Positions 23,049 through 36,400 of a stretch of DNA of 64,000 nucleotides are shown here, piece by piece. The DNA lies in contig NW_026251726.1 of NCBI RefSeq assembly GCF_025024155.1, positions 1-64,000 on the forward strand. Direction: 5' to 3'. Origin of the DNA: Gamsiella multidivaricata (taxonomy: Eukaryota > Mortierellomycota > Mortierellomycetes > Mortierellales > Mortierellaceae). Position 1 is the stretch's first letter. Each line of letters starts with the position of its first letter. Both the position numbers and the translations under genes were made by a program. Under the pieces are notes generated by a model. The model did no database searches. It saw only the letters and a program-made list of their open reading frames with translations, and was not told the origin of the DNA.

Positions 23049-26000
23049 TCAAACCAATGTGCTCAGTTCCTGCAAATAGCCCTTGAATTCCTCAATATCG
23101 TCCCTCAGTATCACCCTCTGTGCTCCGTCGCTCTCTCCTGCGAGTTCGCTCAACGAGGCTCTGTATGCCTGCAGCTCTCCGTTGAGGTAGGTCCTGATAC
23201 TGACCGCGTTCTTCCTCAAGTATTCTTCGCAGTGATCTTGAATATCCATGGACTGGTTCAACATTGCATGTGACTTGACCTGAAACACATTACTGTGGAT
23301 CACCTTCTTTTCTGTGACGACCTCAAAGGCGACTAGGGCCTTCAATCGAGGAGTATCAAACCGATTCGCAAGCTGCTGGAGTCCCATCAGATATTGCACC
23401 CGGTCGCGGAGCTCGTCGATATGATCCACGGTTCGGTTTCTCTCTGAGGGAGGAATGAGCGGCCCATTCGAGATGATGAGCTTGTCAGCGTAGAAAAAAT
23501 ATATCAGGCCCCAGAAAGCCTCGTAGGTCTCCTCCTGGCTCGACAAATCAATCACGATCATGCTAGGATCCATCGGGTCTCGCGTTGTTATCTCGGCCCA
23601 TGCTCCTGTAAAGCGTCGGGCGAAATATTCATTCGCGTGCGCTAGCATGAATCTGTGCGCCAGAATCTCTTGACCTCCTGCAAACTTGAACAAGACGTCC
23701 ATGAACCCGTTCTGCCGATCTTGCGACTCGAAACAATTTAGAAGACGGCTCTCAATTTCTCCTACTTCTCTTCCTACCGGAACCTCAACCATGCCCTCCA
23801 CCGCCTGCATCTGCGCTACTCCAGCGGCGACCAAGAACGTACGGACAGAGTGAAGTTTTTGATGAACAATCTGGTGGCGCTCCATATTGTTGTCGATGTC
23901 CAACATGAGCTGATGTGGCCATAACCACGACTCCTCCAGACTTGGATCCTTGTCGTCTCCGTTGAGAATGTAGGGGGCTTGCATTCTGCTGTCCAGCATG
24001 TTGGAAACGATTTCCCTCTCTTCGGCACCCCGATCAGCGTATTCGTGGAGCGCCTTGTAGACCTTGAACAACGATACCTTCAATGCCAGCTGCTGATCCA
24101 CCGAAGCCGATTGAGGCGCCAGGATCTCCACTAAAGCCGAGAGATGGTTGATCACTTGAACGAGTTGCTCCCCACCAACGCTAGGGAAATGCTTTCTGAA
24201 CTCAGGGGAAGGCTTCAGGGTTTCAGGGAAGAATGCGCACTGGGTCCAGGTAATGTCGCGCTTCGTACTATCCAACAGTTCTGAGAAAGCCATGTACTCT
24301 GAAGATGGCAAGCTCAGGCCTTCTTCGTTAAACGGAGAAGGATCCACGGGTTCAACCGGAACAATCTTCCATTGAGGATCCATCCAATTGAGAGTGCTAG
24401 GATGCTGGTAGATGAAGCGAACCAAAGAAGCGGCCTTCTCTCGGATCACGGTTGGTTCCAAGGAAGAAAATCCCTTTGTGAGGTCTAGTAGGTATAGTGC
24501 ACACTCGCGCAGAACGGTCGCTTCAGAGGACTCACGAAACTGGAACAGCTTCTTGTTATTGTGGATCTTGCTCCATAGCGCCGTTTCCGGGAACTTGGAG
24601 GGCTCCCCGGAAAAGAGGCTTTGCAAAAGTTGATCAGTGGGGTCGAAAAGCTCGCGGCTTGTGCGAAGAGAACCATCGCGTGCGAGGATGACAGGAGTTG
24701 TCAACAGGAGAGCCTTTGATGGATTATTCTTCTTGGAACTGGCCGCAAGTCTCACAATAGCTGAGAGCATATCAATGTAGGCAGTCTTTGTCTCCTTGAC
24801 ACATCGCAGAGACCCGTTCAATATGGCTGGTATCACTCGATTCTGGGCCGCAGAAACCGCGTTCAAGGGTATCGCACCCACTGTTATGAAAAACTTGCAG
24901 TATTCGCTACAGATGACATCCGGAAAGCGACCCAAATTTCGTAGGCTGTAATTTCCCTCCACAAAGTAGGATCCCTGTGCAGGGATCAAAGGCAGATCCT
25001 GGTTGTTGCTGGTGTGTTCCCACGATTTCCATATCCGAAGTACGCCAAGTGCTCGAGCGCTATCATTGAGCTCGTCACCGGCATCCATGATCAGCTCCCG
25101 CAAAACCTCCGCTTCTACTTTGCTGATTGTCCGACTACTTGGAAACCCTGAGCATTTTGAGGCAATGACCTTCAGAATTAGTCTCGCGTCCAGCTCTACT
25201 CCAGCGCTCATCAGATACGGATGTCTGCCGTTATCGTCTGCATCAAAGACCACAAAGCCGAGATCCTGTATTAAGCAGGCGAGTTTGTCGACCTGTCTCT
25301 TGAATTGAAATGGAATTCGTGATAGTTCCAATCCTGTGGCTCCCTCCCCCAGTCGTACCATCGAACCATTGATCGTCTTGAGGATCGGCAGATTAGCAAA
25401 CGGAGTAAGGTTCTTGTGGCCGCTCAACAGTCGCCATAACTTCCCCCTAAGATCGTTATGAATTCTATTCGGATTTTCGGCGCAGATAATGCCCGCGAAA
25501 ACGTCCGGCGACATTTCCTTGATGCCCAGGTTTGTATCTTTGGTGAGCCTCCTCAATATACGATCGAGATTTGAAACCGTAGTCCCGCTTCCATCAGCTG
25601 CCTTGTTGATCTCGCCTTTAAAGAGGGTCTCGTCCACCAAGATATCCTTTCCCGAGATTAAATCCTTTTCTTCGGACTTGGCGGTGTAATATGTCGACCC
25701 TACGCCGAGCTCCTTCCACTCGCCATTCATTAAGGGTACCAGAGCCAGGCCACGCAAAGTCTCAACGAATTCTGCCTTTGGATCAATGACAACGCTCAGC
25801 GTACGCCCCAGCATCCATTTCTTGCCTTCCGTCGACGTGATTTTGTTCGGAATAAACTTGGGATCGAGTCGAACAAGGCCACGGAGTTCATCTTCGTTGA
25901 GTGAACGGTATGTGAGCGCCGGAGAGCCTTTCCATTCATTTTTAACTTGATTGTAAAGCAGATGAGGACAGTCGCAAATATAGACTCTTGCACCTTGGAG

Positions 26001-29000
26001 CCGTCCACGGATGGCGCCCATGACCCCATCCGGCGCGCCGATGATACCAGGAAAAACGATTTCCTGTCCCTTCAAACCTTTGAAAGGAGGGCGTTGGCCA
26101 GGAATTCGGACGGGGTAGATCGGGTGATTATATGACAGTCGCAGGAAGCGGGAGATAAATACATCAACGTCGATCATCCCTTGATTGCTATCTCCTCTTC
26201 CCTTGAGGGGCCAGAACCTGAAAAACAACGCGGTTGCATAATCAACATCCTTGCTCGAATTAGGTCCTCCGTGGGCAGAATCGCGAAGTTGCCATCGCAA
26301 GAACCTCTCGAAAGCGTGGATGGCCGTGAGCGGCAGTAACTCGTGCATCATGAAGCTGTTCCATAGCGCCTTCTCATCCTTGATATCTGATCCGCCCGCG
26401 AAACCCTTCCGGTTCGAAGTCAGTGCAAATACCCCGTGAATGTGGAACGGTAAGCTGGTTTGAATAGGAGTGGGAAGATGAGTGAACAGTCGTCCAGTTG
26501 GCTGGTCAGAATTGCGGCTGTAATTCAGAGGAATGGCGATACCGCGATGCGGACTCCAATGATACTTTTGAGCTAGATCCCTCGGTGGCAGAGAACTGCT
26601 TTCAGGGAAACCAAACTCTGTGTGGACTAGCCATTTCTGAATTTCTGCCTTGGAAGAAGGCGTTGGTACGACGACGATGTCCATGATCTGAGTTGAAGTT
26701 GAGGGGTCCTGTCCCTCGGATAGAGCTTTTTCTATGTAGGGGTTACCGGTTCCCACTTTTTTTGAAGCGGACCAAATAAAGCTGCCTTGGTCGTTCAACT
26801 CGATGGTCTGCATTTTGTCCAAAAAGAGCATTCCAGTATTGGCATCCTTAGCCCAGGACTGAAGCATCTCCTGAACTTGCGCGAGGGTCCATATATCTCC
26901 TAGTGTAGTCGGGTTTGGCGTGCGTATCTGCGAATCCAGCGTTCGAAGGGGAATCCTAAAGATCGTGCCGTCGAAGTCAGACTTCATGTCGCAACCAAAG
27001 AGTCCAACGTATGGAGCCAGCTGGTCGGAAAGGGCTGCACTCTTGAGGTTCTGAAATTTAGACCGCTGACCTCCATGGGAAACTAGGTGGCCTAAGGGCG
27101 TTCGGGTCCTGTGCAAGGATTCCCTGCAGGGGTCGAAGAAGCCAATGTATGAGCCGCTGACAACGCTGGGGACATCCGTGAAATGATATACAGAATTGAA
27201 ACCCAGACCATGTCGTCCGATCTTTGACGTATCCTCACCTAGAAGACGCCAATAATCAAGCACAGTGTTAATACCAATTAGTGAGACATATCCAAGTATT
27301 AAAAGAGTATGGATTCAACGATGCGGACGAAATTATCCTATCAACATACGCTTGTTGCCAACCCCAAGGTGACTCAAGGCAATGAAGTCGCTCTCTGTGA
27401 ACTTGGCGTTGTTGTAAATGACCAGCGCTGGTCCTTGCCACGCTCCCATCTCTTTGCTCAGAATCTTCTTCCTGCCAAATGATCTCCGGTCCAGCATAAA
27501 GCTACACTTGGTCGCTCCTGCGTCGGCGGCGTTCTGTAAGAACTCTGTGAAAATGTTGGATGGGTCGTAGTCGTTCAAGACGGTCTTGATGCGGTTTACA
27601 ATATCCTCCTGCTGGGCCCACGGCTCGAATGTCGAATCTTTTTCATCCTCCCAACATCTTGTAGAGAAAAATGGAATCCCCAGTTCGCGGGCAGTATATG
27701 AAGATATCTTGTTGCTGGCGAACGTGTACGAGATGTCGCTGCTGTCTGTGGCTAACACATCCGGCATTTCCTTGCGAGCGTTGACATCATCAAAGACCAC
27801 GTCGGTGACCTTACGTAATCGGCTATCGTCTGTCAGAATTAACAGATCCGGGGACCAATTGTAGAATTGCGTACGGGAAATCGCCTCCAGCATCTTGATG
27901 ACCAGATCACTGTCGGTATCCGACAGCCTTTCGTCCTCAGCGTACTGCAAAGCAATCCCGGATATGAGACTTTGGAGATCACCCTGCTCGACGTATTCTC
28001 GAACTCCCATCGCTAGGAAGAGGCTTTCCAAGCCTGGGACAGTGATCCGGACAAAGTGAGGTTCAAGATCATAGTACAAATTGAGGGCGACCCTGTCAGC
28101 AGTACGCAGAACTCCATGAACTAGAATCCACGGCCGCTTGTCGAGAGCCTTCTTCATTTCAGACAGCGCCTCTGAGTCGGAAATGTGGGTCATGAGATAG
28201 CGATAGATTTGTAGGAAATCATCTTCAGCCGGTTCTGAACCCATCGAGATAGACTGGACCGATCGGTCGATCAAGGTCTGGAGGTTGGCCAAGACCTTTT
28301 CCAGAGGAGGCAACAGTTTCCACCCCATGCACTCAAGCAGTGCCTCATTTGTAAACACGAACTGAGACAGTGGCATTTGCGACCCGACCAAGGAAAGATC
28401 GTCCATAGGCCGGCATTCAGCAGAATTATAGAGCAGGTAATCGTCCTCATCGAGTGTCTTTGCAAGGATCCATGGGAGCGACCGAAAAACGTCTTTGAGG
28501 TCCGTTGATTGAAAGGCGAAGGAAAATACTGCGTTTATCCGAGTATATAGTGCACGCAGCGCACTGTCACGCTTTGTAAAATTGCTTGATTGGGTCTCTG
28601 AAGAAAGAGTGCGAACGCGGTCCAGGAGAAGTGCAGAGTCGAAAATGGATTGCATCCCCATTTCTGATAAGACACCAAAGATTGCAGACTGCGCATAGAC
28701 GCCGGATGGGAATACACACTCATGGTCCAGATAGTATGGAGATAGCGAGGGGTTGATGACCGAGTCTGGGCACAGTCTTGTGGCAGGCTCCAACTTCTGC
28801 AGAGCATCGATTGAGCTGGGTCCAGAGACGCGCACAAAGGGAAGATTGTGCAGGATACCGGGAAAGTCAAAGTCCTTGGAGTGGACATGATACGTGCGAC
28901 AGAACTTCTCGAACATCGAATCCCAGTCATTCTCCATATAATGAGTAAGATTGGACAGGATCTCGAACCAGTACTCTGACTCCTTCATAGTTGGGATGTT

Positions 29001-32000
29001 GAGGAGGTTAACAAGGTGCTGAAGCAGGGGCTGTTCATCAGCGAAAAGTTTGGTCCGCATCGGTAGCCAGGGATAATCGACCATTGAGAATCGAGAGGCG
29101 ACCTTCCAGTTCTCCTCGCCGGCGTCTGTCTCCTGCAGGGATACTAAGGTCGAGTTCTCATACAATTGGAAGATAGGCATAGATCCCAATGCCAGTATGC
29201 GTTCCTCACTCAGATTATGGTCCGCTGGAAGCCATCGAGCCATGTAGTCGAGCGCCGATTGACGGTGGTCCTGCTTCAAGAGCTGCAGTTTCTCTGGCGA
29301 AACTCTGGCAACAACACCAAGGACTACTGATGCATTGGAGACCTCGAAAACGTAGCTGCCTGCCACACGATCCGAGATAGCGAAACCCGAGCGCATCGCA
29401 CGACAGTCAAGTTCCTCGTCCAGGACTTTGAAAAACGGCTTCAGCGTCGGCTCTTCCTTACACCTGTCCCGGTCAGCATACACAACGGGCAGTCCTAGAT
29501 CGAGCGGTGCAAGGCGATCACGGGTGATCGGTATGATATGGATTCCCTTAAGCATCGAAAGCAGCTCCTTGGTCTGGTGATGGCGGAAGTGTGCCATATC
29601 CCAGAAGTTGTGAAGCCACTTGTTCGTGGGGAATGTATCATGAGATTGGGTGATACATTCTTTAGGGATGGATTTACTGCAGTCTTGTCCATAGCACAGC
29701 CTTCCGTATATGTCCTTAATCCTTGTGCCGATGATAGAGGTGCTCATTTCGGACCAGAAATTCTCAAACAACTTGTCCTCTTTGAAACGCTCAACAAGAT
29801 CTTTGTCCACTTTGAGATCCACCAGACCCTCGTTTGAATACGAGAGGACTTGGAAGACTTGCGGCGACACATGAAACCTATCAATCACATGCGGACTAAG
29901 TTAGTAACTAGGATTTCAAAAGAAGACCATACTTCACAGCCGACAGCGTGCTCTTACCTATCAGATGCTTGCTGGGTATCGAACTCAACCCATACATCTC
30001 CGGCCAGCGGTAGCAGCGGCAAACCCTGGAGATCTGCGATGTCGCCATCCTTGATACAGTATTTCAACATGTCGACTCTTGTCTCCTTGGATGGGGCGGA
30101 GGACCAATGATCCTTGTGCTCGCGCAACAGCTTTCTGACCAACGCAGGTGTAAGAATGCGGTCCTCCAGCTCGAGGGACTTGATAACACCTGGGAGAGTT
30201 TTAAGAATAGGATCGGGGAGTTCGATCACAACATTGGCGAAGCCCTGCAATGTCTCCAAGAGATGTTTGTGCTCGTCGAGGTCTCGTCCAGCGATCCATG
30301 AGGACTGATAATCAATCAGGCCATACTCTTCTTCTTCGTTTGCCCTGCAGAAAAATACCTTGAGGCCTTCGGTGCACACAACACGAAGAACATCACGTAA
30401 GAGGTGCTTCCAGATAGCATCAAGTCCGAGTCCTACTCCACAGGAAAGCGGCCACAACTGGTAGTCAGCCCCGCGCACAAGTCCAAGATTGGCGAGGAAT
30501 TTCGCGTAAACTATGGGGACTTGTTCCTGGAAAAGATGGACGTTCCACGCGGATTTGATGTATGCCGAAGCGTTGCTTGCAAAGTCGTTGTCCTGGTTCG
30601 TCCAGATCTCTCGTCGACTCTGCTTCACCGCAAAGTGCCCGTTAATGTGGACTGGAAATGGGAGCTGGATACCAATGGGCAGGAAGCAGAACAATCGTGC
30701 GCTATCGATCATGACACCAGGCTCTGCAGGAGCAGCGATTCCAACCCAGGGGATGAGCTTGTGACTCTTCAGATCACCGTCTGATAGTTTTGCCATACGC
30801 TCGTGCGCTTTCATGACATTTCCGACCATAGTAGTGATATTCCAGATCTCTTGAGTGGATGACCCGTCTTTTTGAGTAAGTTTGAATACGGGTCGGACAG
30901 AGTATTCGAGAATGGTGTCCCTGCTGGCAGACGGATCTGGGTATACATGCTCCTTCAGATTTGCAAGTAAACGCTGTCGCTCCTGCTGTACCTCCTTTGC
31001 GTTCAGGAACTCGATCTCAAATAGTTTTGTTGGCGTCTCCTCATGCTCCTTGCGCTCGTAGATCACAATCCTCTCAATGTGTTTCAGGAAAAGAATACCC
31101 TTGAGGGCCTCTTCCTTTAATTTCATCAGCATGTCGTGAACCTATTCAATGTCCAATGTGGTTAGTGATTGAGCAATATGGACTTGTTACAAGCGAGTCA
31201 CTGCGCTGTGCGGTTCTCTACCTTATCTGCCGGATAGGCATTCCCGGACATCCTCGATGTCTTTGCCTGGGCTTCGGTCCTCAGCGGGAATCGGAAGATT
31301 GTTCCCGGATACGGTTTTGTAAAATCAATGTTCTCCAGCGCTGCAAGCAACTTCAGTTGATCTGGAAAGACTGCAAGATTCTCCACAAACTGGCCCCGTA
31401 CTGCGCATTGGGGATAACCCGATTCCTGGTCCCTGAAAATTCGCTCGTGCGGCTCTATCACCACAAGCTGATCACCGGAGATGAACGAAGGACAATCGGT
31501 CATATGGTAGATACTATTGATTGAACCGAATCAAAGGATCAAAGGCATCAGCCAAGCTCTCATTTGTGTTGATTTTCCACGCCTCCCACAGATTTGTGGT
31601 AACGGACAAAAAAAAAACAGGAAAAGTGAGAAAACCGGCTTACCTGTTGAATCCGATGCCCATCTGACCAATCTTGGTTTCGTCGGTCTTCTTCTCGCTG
31701 GCAGCAAGGTTCTGCATGGACGTGAAGTCCTTCTCCTCAAACAGCGAGTCATTGCCAGCCAACAACGCTGGTCCAGTGTATTCGGCCAAAGCTTGGTGGT
31801 AGAGTCGCAGGCCTGCGGATTCAGGGCGGCGGTCGTGGTGGTCGAGAAGGTACCACTGCACCTTGGAGCGAGCATCGTCGCTGTTCTGTAAAAGTTCTCG
31901 AGCAATCTGGGTCCCGTCTGGGTACTCGTCGAGAATGCCCTTGATACGGTTTGTGAGCGGCTCGCGGATGTTGAAGCCACCGAATCCCTTGATTGCGACC

Positions 32001-32005
32001 GTCAT
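23049..32005 (-). CDS. Sacsin-like protein with two HATPase repeats and a C-terminal BTB domain
   Basis: Five exons (complement) 32005-31644, 31513-31222, 31141-29958, 29877-27350 and 27238-23049, all GT-AG, join in phase to 2,851 residues. Residues 1-220 form a first sacsin-repeat HATPase (ELLQNSDDARS, GQMGIGFN). A second starts near 1365 (IFTEFLQNAADAGATK, then IGRHGLGFNSVYHFTD near 1465 across the last intron). Near 2630-2740 lies a BTB/POZ domain (GFMDVLFKFAGGQEILAHRF, LANRFDTPRLKALV). Human sacsin has three such repeats and DNAJ/HEPN domains and works with Hsp70 in proteostasis; here a BTB, commonly a Cullin-3 adaptor, takes the C-terminal place. A chaperone-to-ubiquitin role is inference. 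No stop or frameshift was seen over 8.5 kb of coding sequence. Confidence 0.9.
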
Positions 32006-33744
32006 TTGTGGGAAGCCTGTCTGTGCAGTCTTGGCGGATATCTGATCAGCAGATGGTCTTGATAGGAGGAATAGTCTTCTTCAAGCGCGGATAACGACTG
32101 AGATGTGATGTGTCGAGGCGAAGATCGTATCGGCGGCAAGAGTACAGAAGAAAGAGCTGAAGAGGCAAAATATCTAAGCGTCAAAGCACCTTTATAAAAT
32201 AAAAAAAATTGAGCTAAAACTCGTAGTACTGCTGCCGAAAGGATTTACGACGGTTGTCCCCGCGCGCAAAGTTAATAAAAAAAATCCCCCACGCCAAGAG
32301 ATCTGTACTGCTGTGCTACGCCATGCTTGCAGGCAACGCATGACTGCAGCTCAAACAAAATATGCCGATCCAAACCAAGGCGAAGGCTGGCTTACTTGCG
32401 TTTGATAGGTGGAACTATTGTAGATGGCACTACTCAATCGCGCAATGCCCCCCATGCATTGAGTATGTTTCAATTGCAGCCAAAAACAACCCCTCGCCAA
32501 AACAACCCCCCCTCCTCAAGTGTTTCTGCCAGTGTTTGGTGTGATAGTACTTGGGAGGCGAAATGAATGCCTTCGCCATTCATGCTCACAGCACGATATT
32601 CATATTATTCTTTTTTGAACACTTCAAATACAGCTTCGCCAGGCAGTGCTTCCATGCACAACCACAACGCGGTCTATATATCATTCTTTTTGATCGCGTC
32701 AGATGCAGCTTCGCCAAGGCGTCCTGAATACAATATGCTCATGAATAACATCACGTCGAACTAACACACAAATAAATAAGTCGCTATCGTTTGCTTGCAT
32801 CGGCACCCCATCCTTTCTCGAAGTGCTCCTGTGGCACTGCCTCTTCCTTTTTGACGCGGGTTATTATCAGACAGACTCAAATATAACTGAGCTCGAATGC
32901 CAGTCGTGCTCCACCGCCAATGCCAAAGAGGGAAATTGGAAGCGAGATGTCGCCAATTGAACGTTTGGACGGGTCACAACGCTAAGCATTCAAGACGAAG
33001 AATACAAACGTATCCCGGAGAGCCCTCACGTGTGACCAAAGCACCTAAGCAGGCTATGTTGAGAAGAACGCAGGTGTAGGACAGGAGGCGAAGAATGGCG
33101 TAGAAAGAACAAGCCCAGAGTAAAGAGGGACCAGTTTCTCAAGCCATAATATACAAAAAAGTAGTACCGAAAAGACAGAGACTCACGATCGAGGACATAG
33201 CGTCTGAAATGGTTCGCGATTACCCTCACCTTGTATATTTGCGGTGCAAAATGGTTCCCAAGTCCTTTCACACAACACATGTCAGTGAAATTACATTAAC
33301 AATCACCCGAACCCTACCATACCATTTGTCTTGAGATAATAAACTATTTTGCCCGCCCTCTGACTACAATCCACAGATAAGGAGATAGGGCCCTGAAGAT
33401 TCCCAGGTAGCTAGAATGGGATCTCAGGAATCAGCGGAGAGTTGAAAAAAATTCAGTAACCGACATCGGGTGTCCATATTATGGTTAAGAATGAAAACAA
33501 GGTTCATGAAACAGCATGCGGTAAAGCCATATAAGATACGTCTCACTGTATGGCCATGTAAACCTTGGAACCGGTCTCCGGGCCCCAGAGTTTGTCAGTT
33601 CAGGCTGATACCTCTATCGAAGGTTTCTTACAATCTCTTCAGGATACTGCACTCAGGATAACCCCCATAATTTATGAATCTTCATATTCTTCTGCCTATG
33701 TAGTACGTACTGGCTGAAGACAACGAACAGCGTGGTGAAACCTC
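32006..33744. other. Spacer with decayed fragments
   Basis: Contains the sacsin-gene promoter side (AT-rich, 32165-32290), two diverged copies of an about 90-bp segment ending in CAGCTTCGCCA (32590-32730), and the ICMT-like fragment listed separately. From 32990 to 33740 no gene is recognised. Confidence 0.45.
32785..32965 (-). pseudogene. Decayed C-terminal fragment of an ICMT paralogue
   Basis: On the minus strand this stretch aligns base by base with the 3' exon of the intact ICMT gene (33760-33940). Shared blocks include the codons around EEAALQEHFGKEW, here reading as a diverged VKKEEAVPQEHFEKG in one frame, with indels and stops on both sides. Only the last 60 or so codons are recognisable. 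It points to an old tandem duplication followed by decay. Confidence 0.6.
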
Positions 33745-34586
33745 TCAATAGATGAAAGGAATGAAGCGCCAACGCTTGCTCGCATAAACATCCCACTCTT
33801 TGCCAAAATGCTCCTGCAGCGCGGCCTCCTCGTTCTTGACACGAGTCATCAGCATGCTGACCCACATGCCTCCGTAAGCGGCTGTTAACCACACTCCACC
33901 ATCGACCCCAAGAAACGACGTTGGCAGCGAAATACTGTTGGACCTTGTAACCACGGCAAGGACTTTTGTGAGCATCAGCACAAACGCACCCCAGAGACCG
34001 TCCGGTAAGACCAGCATTTGGAACCCAACGTTGCTGAGAATCGCACCCGTGTAGGAGGGGTGGCGGAGGAAGGTGTATGGACCGGATTGGATGAGCTTGT
34101 GTCCCGAGCGGATCGTTAGCTGATACTATGGACGAGAGGCAAGTTAACAAACCAGTTTGGGGAATGATTAGGCCAAGAACAAAAAAGAAGCCATAATATG
34201 GAATGATCAGACGAGAGGAAGATACACATTACGGTGAAGAATCGGTCCAAAGCAATGAAAGACCACTTTCTCAGAGCATATCCGGCGACACAGAGAGCCG
34301 TCAGAACCTTGTGCCAAGTCTCAAGCTCACGCATCCTCTGGACGGCAATACCATTCGATACGGTAGGTCCTCGGACCATGAGCACAATGTAGAGTACCGT
34401 CTCGAGGATGCCGACCGAAGCCATGGCTATAGGCAGCTTGTGGACGTCGACCATGCGAAGCCAGTTCTCATGCACGACCTTGTCGTTCTTTTTCTGATCA
34501 ACGCTTTTGGACGATTTCGGAGGGAGGAGGCAGAGGACATAGCTCGCCGTGGCGGCGGTGAGGCATGCAGCTTTGGTAAGTATCAT
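33745..34586 (-). CDS. Isoprenylcysteine carboxyl methyltransferase family protein
   Basis: Two exons (complement) 34586-34233 and 34125-33745 joined in phase 0 (donor GTAATG, acceptor CATAG) give 244 residues. ICMT enzymes methylate the C-terminal prenylcysteine of CaaX proteins such as Ras in the ER membrane. The sequence has several hydrophobic segments (for example LTAATASYVLCLL, MASVGILETVLYIVLMV) and the family's SAM/active-site stretch: YQLTIRSGHKLIQSGPYTFL, RHPSYTGA, then NEEAALQEHFGKEWDVYASK and the terminal RWRFIPFIY. It is similar in length to yeast Ste14. A decayed relative lies about 1 kb downstream. Confidence 0.9.
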
Positions 34587-36400
34587 GTTGGGGATAATTG
34601 GTCGCAGTCGGTTTTGTTGAAGGGCGAAGGACGTATAAGCGGTGGAGGCTGGTGAACTTAATGCGGATATCGGAGTAAGAAAATGGGCGGAATTGTCGTT
34701 TATATAGCCCTCGGGCCTTGTGAAAGAGGCATAACAACTGGCACTTTGTGATGAACTGTGCTATCGTGACGCAACTCCCGTTTCGGTCTGCATACATTTC
34801 CCACGACAAGGGATCAGTTGAGAATCGGGAGGGCGCTACGGAAAGTGCCTTGCTTGGTCATCGCCACTGGGAAAGTGGTCGGAATGGTATTTCTTGGAAA
34901 GTGAAGCTGAGCGCACTAATCCGGTTGCAGCAACACGTCGCAGGCAGCGTGACCAATGTAATAAATGCATGGACCTAAAGCACCCAGTAATAAGAACTTC
35001 TGAAGACTCTGACTGGACCTGGCGCAAGGACAAGGAGTGCACCTACGTCTACCTGCCGTAAATGGGATGGACTGTAAAGCCGGAAGAAGTGCCTTTTGGA
35101 GTGGTCATAGGTCCAGTAGGATATGCATTATGCTCATACAATTGGCAGAAATGCACAAGTCTACTGGACATTCTTGATCCGCTTTGGTACCCCTTGTTTT
35201 CTTCGACCAATTACGGCTCCTGGCATAGCGCTCTCTCCCGTGGCAGCCTATTCGTTTACCCGATGAACTTGCATACAGCTGCGTGGGAATCATCGACCTA
35301 ATGGACGTGACCGACTACAGCTTTCGTAGCGCTCTCTAAGCGCCTTTAAAGTTGCACCTCTATTCAGGTACGATATGTGTGCGCCGCGAAGCTGGTCCTA
35401 GTCTGTCAGAACCAAATAAGACACATCTCGGATCCACGTAACAGCCACTTCAACTGCATACTCAAGCATGCACTAGCTCACCAGCGCATGCTCATCCAAG
35501 TCTAAGAGCCTCGACTTTCGAAACGAATACGTCTTTTCGACACGGCCATATTCCTGGGTTAGTGGGCAAAGATACACCCCATTACAATGTTGAATATGAA
35601 GATCGCGTCTCGGGCTGCCATGCAGTTGGCCGGTGCTTAGAGTACGACATTGTTGAGGAAGGAACGCAATATCGCTTTCGAGTGTTCTCATGCCAGATAC
35701 GGAGGAGATTTGCAAGAAGAGTAGTAGATAATTGGCAGGTGCTGCGACCGATCCACCTGTGTTTCGAGCGAGCTGTTCATTTCAATTCGTGCTAATGCTA
35801 ATACCACAAAGCTAAGGATGGAGGGATAGGGAAGAGGATGTTCATGGATTATTAAACCCACAAGGCGAAAGATTATGCGATATCTGTAAGGTTTCGGGTG
35901 TTCATGACACGGCGGATGACCGTGCATTGTTGTCATCAAAACCGAATACAAGAATGAAACGTGGATGTCAACGATGGTCAGGGGCAAGGCTGCCGCCGAA
36001 CGAACCAGCACCCGAAATGGCAATTGTCGCCCTGTGGCCTCCCACTGAGCAAAAACGGAGCAAAGGACCAGTAGTGGACCCCTCACCAGGTGCGCAGTCT
36101 AGAGAGCAACTGCCTGGCCGCTCCTACAGCCATATCCTTGTTTGTCTTTAGGACACCTTAAGGATGATCCTGCAATGTATCTTCATGCATGGTTTGCTTT
36201 GTGCTCCCAGACACGCCGCACAATGTAGTATGCATGTATTCTCAATCAGAGAGCAAGAGAGATGCAGGTAAACAACACAGGGACCATCTCAAGTTAATAC
36301 CATCTCCGCACTCAGTTCCTTTTATATAACAACCATTCAAAATACAAAACATACATAAAAAATATGGGAGAGGAGAGAAAGCCCAGTTGGGCCGCGGGCA
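34587..36400. other. Spacer without recognised gene
   Basis: About 1.8 kb. Frames of 60-130 codons exist on both strands but show no domain, no consistent splice structure and no similarity to other parts of the window that I could see. Some decayed coding DNA cannot be excluded. Confidence 0.4.

Noticed and set aside
23816..31503. Many 60-130 codon plus-strand and off-frame ORFs inside the sacsin-like gene
   Set aside because: They are shadows of the long minus-strand coding sequence.
35688..36086. 132-codon minus-strand frame between ICMT and the P/Q-rich gene
   Set aside because: It has no domain, no splice partners and unusual composition; probably chance.
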